Below, in pieces: positions 4,798-7,735 of a stretch of 7,735 nucleotides of DNA. The notes beneath the pieces are model-generated. The model ran no database searches and had not been told where the DNA came from. It saw nothing but the letters and a program-made list of their open reading frames with translations. The stretch covers positions 1 through 7,735 of the forward strand of contig SBBD01000183.1 in the NCBI GenBank assembly GCA_005239845.1, read 5' to 3'. The DNA is from an archaeon. Its GTDB lineage: Archaea > Micrarchaeota > Micrarchaeia > Norongarragalinales > SBBD01. The translations under genes and the position numbers were made by a program. Within the stretch, counting starts at the first letter, position 1. Every line of letters begins with the position of its first letter.

Positions 4798-5859
4798 GTG
4801 GACATCGAACGCCTGCTAGCCCGCAACCGCCCTGCCATCGACCACGCCATTGAAAAAGCGGTGCCCAAAACGCTGACCCGCCTACGCCTCCAATCTCTAG
4901 TTGGCAAGCCCCGCTATGCTTTTGCCTTGCAGGCGGCCCAGTCTTCCGTGCACGAACCCATCTGGGACTTGCTGGAAAGGGGAGGCAAGCGCTGGCGCCC
5001 CACGCTCTTCCTGCTGATTGCGGAAGCGTTCGGCGCCCATCCGAAGAAACTGGTGGACTTGTCTGTTCTTCCCGAAGTCGTGCACAACGGCACGCTCATG
5101 GTGGACGACGTGGAGGACAATTCCGACTTGAGAAGAGGAAAGCCCTGCATCCACAAGCTTTTTGGCGTGGACGTGGCCATCAATGCCGGCAACGCCATGT
5201 ACTTCCTTCCCCTCCTCGTGCTGCAAAAACAGCGAAAACGCTTCCCCGCCTCCACCCTGCTGGCCGCCTATGAAATCTATTCGCGGGAAATGGTGAACCT
5301 TTCCTACGGCCAGGGCTTCGACATCTGGTGGCATAACCACCAGCAAGAGCCCGTCACGGAAGAGGAGTATTTGCAAATGTGCGCCTTCAAGACGGGTACC
5401 TTGGCGAGAATGGCCGCTAAACTCGGGGCCTTGTTCGCGAACGCTTCCCCGAAAAACCTGGAGCTTGCGGGCGAGTTCGCGGAAAGCATCGGCGTCGCCT
5501 TCCAAATCCAGGATGATGTTTTGAACTTGGTGGGGAAAGAAGGACCGTATGGCAAGGAAATCGGGGGAGACATTTCGGAAGGAAAACGCACGCTCTTGAC
5601 CCTGCATGCCTTGCAGCACGCTTCGCTGGAAGGCCGTCGACACCTGCTTACGATTCTCGAGTTGCACACGAAGGACCCGCAAAAGATACGGCAGGCCATC
5701 CAAATCATTGAGGGCGCCGGCTCCATTAACTATGCGAAACAATTCGCCCGCCAGCTCGTGTTGAAGGCTTGGAAGAAGTTCGCTCCCGCGCTCAAGAAAG
5801 GCAAGGCCAAGGACGCGCTCGAAGCCTTCGCCTACTACCTGATTGACCGGGAAATCTGA
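4798..5859 (+). CDS. Polyprenyl (probably geranylgeranyl) diphosphate synthase
   Basis: 353 residues, GTG start. A trans-isoprenyl diphosphate synthase that condenses isopentenyl diphosphate with an allylic diphosphate; in archaea the C20 product feeds ether-lipid synthesis. Visible motifs are GGKRWRP (62-68), the first Asp-rich motif DDVED (103-107) in DDVEDNSDLRRGKPCIH, Lys198 in FKTG, the second Asp-rich motif in FQIQDDVLNL (Asp239, Asp240, Asn243), and YGKEIGGDISEGKRTL (251-266). The second motif ends in Asn, as in eukaryotic GGPP synthases (DDYxNL), and DDVEDNSDLRRG is also eukaryote-like. Thr99 and Gly98, at -4 and -5 from the first motif, are small, unlike the aromatic residue of many archaeal GGPP synthases, so product length must be set elsewhere or be longer than C20. 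It sits alone, divergent from the 4007-4735 gene. Confidence 0.93.
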   Translation: MDIERLLARNRPAIDHAIEKAVPKTLTRLRLQSLVGKPRYAFALQAAQSSVHEPIWDLLERGGKRWRPTLFLLIAEAFGAHPKKLVDLSVLPEVVHNGTLMVDDVEDNSDLRRGKPCIHKLFGVDVAINAGNAMYFLPLLVLQKQRKRFPASTLLAAYEIYSREMVNLSYGQGFDIWWHNHQQEPVTEEEYLQMCAFKTGTLARMAAKLGALFANASPKNLELAGEFAESIGVAFQIQDDVLNLVGKEGPYGKEIGGDISEGKRTLLTLHALQHASLEGRRHLLTILELHTKDPQKIRQAIQIIEGAGSINYAKQFARQLVLKAWKKFAPALKKGKAKDALEAFAYYLIDREI

Positions 5860-5889
5860 GTTGTTAAGCGCCTGCCGCTTTCTCCTCTC

Positions 5890-5919
5890 GGGCCGTGCCC
5901 CTTCTCCTCTTTTTAATTT
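5890..5919 (+). terminator. Terminator-like hairpin and T-tracts after the diphosphate synthase
   Basis: A short GC stem, GGGC (5890-5893) and GCCC (5897-5900), is followed after a pyrimidine stretch by TTTTTAATTTT, with another T5 tract at about 5929-5933. This fits T-tract-dependent archaeal termination about 30-60 nt after the stop codon. The TTTTAA part could instead act as a TATA box. Confidence 0.4.
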
Positions 5920-6016
5920 TAACCCTCGTTTTTCTTCTCATGCCGAACGGGGAACGCCAGCGAATCATGGAAGGGCACCGGTAATTGTTTGCCTCCTCCG
6001 CTCTACCAAAACCGAG

Positions 6017-6025
6017 TATTTAAAA
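6017..6025 (+). promoter_or_regulatory. TATA box for the CDC48 gene
   Basis: TATTTAAAA, preceded by the purine-rich AAAACCGAG that would suit a TFB recognition element. With usual spacing, transcription would start at about 6045-6050, leaving a 5' leader of roughly 55-60 nt before the ATG at 6105, or almost none before the in-frame GTG at 6045. It is the clearest TATA box in the window. Confidence 0.62.
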
Positions 6026-6104
6026 GCCGAGCCGCTCTCTTTCTGTGGAAGCTGATACTCTATCGTTTAGGGGGTTGAGTCGAGACCAAGGGGTTGAAGA
6101 AAGA

Positions 6105-7735
6105 ATGGTGGACGAGATCGAGCTGAAAGTCGCCGAGGCCATGCAGATCGACTACGGCAAGCGCATCGTGCGCGTGGACTCGCAGGCACGCAAAGTCTTG
6201 GGCCTCACCACGGGCGACATCGTGGAAATCACTGGAAAGAAGGCTACGGGCGCCATCGTCTTGCCCGCGCACCCGCAAGACGAAGGGGCAAACATCGTGC
6301 GCATGGACGGCATTTTGCGCCAGAACGCGGGCGTCGGGCTCGGGGACCGCGTCACCCTCAAGAAAGCGGCATCCAAGTATGCGAAAAAGCTCGTTTTGGC
6401 CCCCAATCAGCCCTCGCGCTACGCGCCCGGCTTCTCCGAGTTCGTGAAAAAGAACTTGATGGGCAAGCCCCTCACGAAAGGAGACCTCGTCAGCGTGAGC
6501 GTGTTCGGCACCTCTTTCCCTTTTGCGGTCGTTCAGACGGTGCCTACCGGAATCGTTCTTACGAGCGAGGGCACGGAAATCGTGTTGCGGGAAGAGCCCG
6601 TGAAAGAACTCGGGAAAATCGCCACCATTTCCTACGAGGACATCGGGGGCTTGAAGGAGGAAGTCCAGAAAATCCGCGAGATGGTCGAATTGCCGATGAG
6701 GCACCCCGAGCTTTTCGAGCGCTTGGGCATCGAGCCGCCGAAAGGCGTGTTGATTTACGGCACTCCTGGAGGAGGAAAAACCTTGCTGGCGAAAGCGGTG
6801 GCGAACGAGAGTGAGGCGCATTTCATTACCATCAACGGCCCTGAAATCGTGAGCAAGTTCGTGGGCGAAGCGGAGGAAAAGCTGCGCAACATCTTCCAGG
6901 AAGCGGAGGAGAACGCTCCGTCCATCATCTTCATCGACGAATTGGACGCCATTGCTCCGAAGAGAGAGGAAGTGGTGGGGGAAGTCGAGAAACGCATCGT
7001 CTCCCAGTTGCTGACCACAATGGACGGCTTGAAGAGCCGCGGGCAAGTAGTGGTAATTGCAGCCACCAACAGGGTTAACGCCATCGACCCTGCTTTGCGT
7101 CGTCCTGGAAGGTTCGACCGCGAGATTGAAATCGGGGTGCCGGACAAGAAAGGCCGAAAAGAGATTTTGCAGATCCACACGCGGGGCATGCCCCTCGAGG
7201 ACGGAGTCTCTCTTGATGAGCTTGCCGCTGTGACGCATGGATTCGTGGGCGCGGACTTGCAGAGCTTGTGCAAGGAAGCTGCCATGAAAGCCTTGCGGAG
7301 AATCCTTCCCGCGCTCAACTTGAAGGACGAACAGATTCCCCCCCAAATTCTGGAAGCGCTGAAGGTCACGAGGAAAGACTTTTCTGCAGCATTAAAGGAA
7401 GTGCAGCCTTCCGCCTTGCGGGAAGTGTTCGTGGAAATCCCGAACGTGAAATGGGAACAGATCGGAGGGTTGGAGAAGGTCAAGCAGGAGCTCCGGGAAG
7501 CCGTGGACCTGCCTCTCAAACGGCCGGAAGTCTTCACTAAATTAGGCATCCGTCCCGTGCGCGGAATTCTGTTATTCGGCGCGCCCGGCACGGGAAAGAC
7601 GCTGCTCGCGAAAGCGGTTGCCACGGAAAGCGAGGCCAACTTCATTTCCGTGAAAGGCCCCGAGATGCTCTCAAAATGGGTGGGTGAGTCGGAAAAAAGT
7701 GTGCGCGAAGTGTTCCGCAAGGCCCGGCTTGCAGC
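6105..7735 (+). CDS. cdc48: CDC48/VAT-type double AAA ATPase, C-terminus cut off by window edge
   Basis: 543 residues are visible of an expected 730-760. The protein is a hexameric ATP-driven unfoldase that extracts and unfolds proteins, in archaea often upstream of the proteasome. Residues 1-90 form the N-terminal double-psi barrel ([20 protein letters not shown] near the start), followed by the rest of the N domain to about 165. In D1 there is Walker A GTPGGGKT (219-226), pore loop KFVGEAE (251-257), Walker [10 protein letters not shown] (274-282), sensor ATNR (320-323) and Arg fingers in RRPGRFDRE (332-340). D2 starts at IGGLEKVKQ (453-461) with Walker A GAPGTGKT (492-499) and pore loop KWVGESE (524-530); the window ends before its Walker B. 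The ATG at 6105 gives the family's usual N-terminus. An in-frame GTG at 6045 would add 20 residues. No frameshift is visible. Confidence 0.95.
   Translation, partial: MVDEIELKVAEAMQIDYGKRIVRVDSQARKVLGLTTGDIVEITGKKATGAIVLPAHPQDEGANIVRMDGILRQNAGVGLGDRVTLKKAASKYAKKLVLAPNQPSRYAPGFSEFVKKNLMGKPLTKGDLVSVSVFGTSFPFAVVQTVPTGIVLTSEGTEIVLREEPVKELGKIATISYEDIGGLKEEVQKIREMVELPMRHPELFERLGIEPPKGVLIYGTPGGGKTLLAKAVANESEAHFITINGPEIVSKFVGEAEEKLRNIFQEAEENAPSIIFIDELDAIAPKREEVVGEVEKRIVSQLLTTMDGLKSRGQVVVIAATNRVNAIDPALRRPGRFDREIEIGVPDKKGRKEILQIHTRGMPLEDGVSLDELAAVTHGFVGADLQSLCKEAAMKALRRILPALNLKDEQIPPQILEALKVTRKDFSAALKEVQPSALREVFVEIPNVKWEQIGGLEKVKQELREAVDLPLKRPEVFTKLGIRPVRGILLFGAPGTGKTLLAKAVATESEANFISVKGPEMLSKWVGESEKSVREVFRKARLA

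Noticed and set aside
6029..6044. Near-repeat of the first 16 bases of the window (15 of 16 identical)
   Set aside because: One copy is coding DNA of a membrane protein and the other is a leader region. The match is short, pyrimidine-rich and most likely chance.
5843..6055. 70-codon plus-strand open frame after the diphosphate synthase
   Set aside because: It runs through the terminator-like T-tracts and the CDC48 TATA box, has no coding character and no start signal.
7112..7122. GGTTCGA-like tRNA T-loop motif
   Set aside because: It lies in the conserved RPGRFDRE codons of CDC48, with no cloverleaf around it.
6060..7346. Long minus-strand open frame (428 codons) opposite CDC48, and another at 6755-7720
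   Set aside because: They are antisense shadows of a strongly conserved AAA ATPase with intact motifs on the plus strand; their translations show no recognisable domain.

Overview
This window looks archaeal. The evidence is a CDC48/VAT-type double AAA ATPase, an endonuclease Q, type IV pilin-like proteins with the archaeal QxSxE-type class III signal, their membrane aspartic prepilin peptidase, TATA-box promoters, and several start codons that sit where transcription should begin (leaderless mRNAs). The DNA is fairly GC-rich with tightly packed genes. Small class III signal proteins, EndoQ and a eukaryote-like GGPP synthase motif set together would fit a DPANN-type archaeon (for example a Diapherotrites or Micrarchaeota relative). 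That placement is inference only; no taxonomic marker in the window settles it.

Layout. The left edge (1-346, minus) holds the N-terminal part of a TVP38/TMEM64 (VTT) membrane protein. It diverges from a four-gene plus-strand cluster (450-2479): a tiny helix-only pilin, an A24 prepilin peptidase with an archaeal C-terminal domain, and two larger Cys-containing, sequon-rich pilin-like proteins. The genes abut or overlap, so they probably form one operon making a cell-surface filament and its processing enzyme; no assembly ATPase or platform protein is in view. A pyrimidine-rich gap (2480-2715) with terminator-like hairpins and a TATA box follows. Then comes endonuclease Q (2716-4014, plus), a DNA-repair nuclease that here ends in a PCNA-binding-like peptide. 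It converges on, and overlaps by 8 bp, a minus-strand gene for an unidentified cytoplasmic protein (4007-4735) with a weak transglutaminase-like core that lacks the expected cysteine. A short divergent promoter region separates that gene from a polyprenyl (probably geranylgeranyl) diphosphate synthase (4798-5859, plus). After a terminator-like gap with a TATA box, the right edge (6105-7735, plus) holds most of a CDC48 AAA ATPase, cut within its second ATPase domain.

How the genes fit together. Only the pilin and peptidase cluster is a clear functional unit: the peptidase is expected to cleave the three neighbouring prepilins. The others are housekeeping or accessory genes in separate transcription units (base-deamination repair, isoprenoid lipid precursor synthesis, protein unfolding). 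I see no tRNA, rRNA, CRISPR array, insertion sequence or prophage signature. The most notable observations are the compact pilus cluster with its 56-residue pilin, the C-terminal PIP-box-like end of EndoQ, and the regular TATA-to-start spacing.
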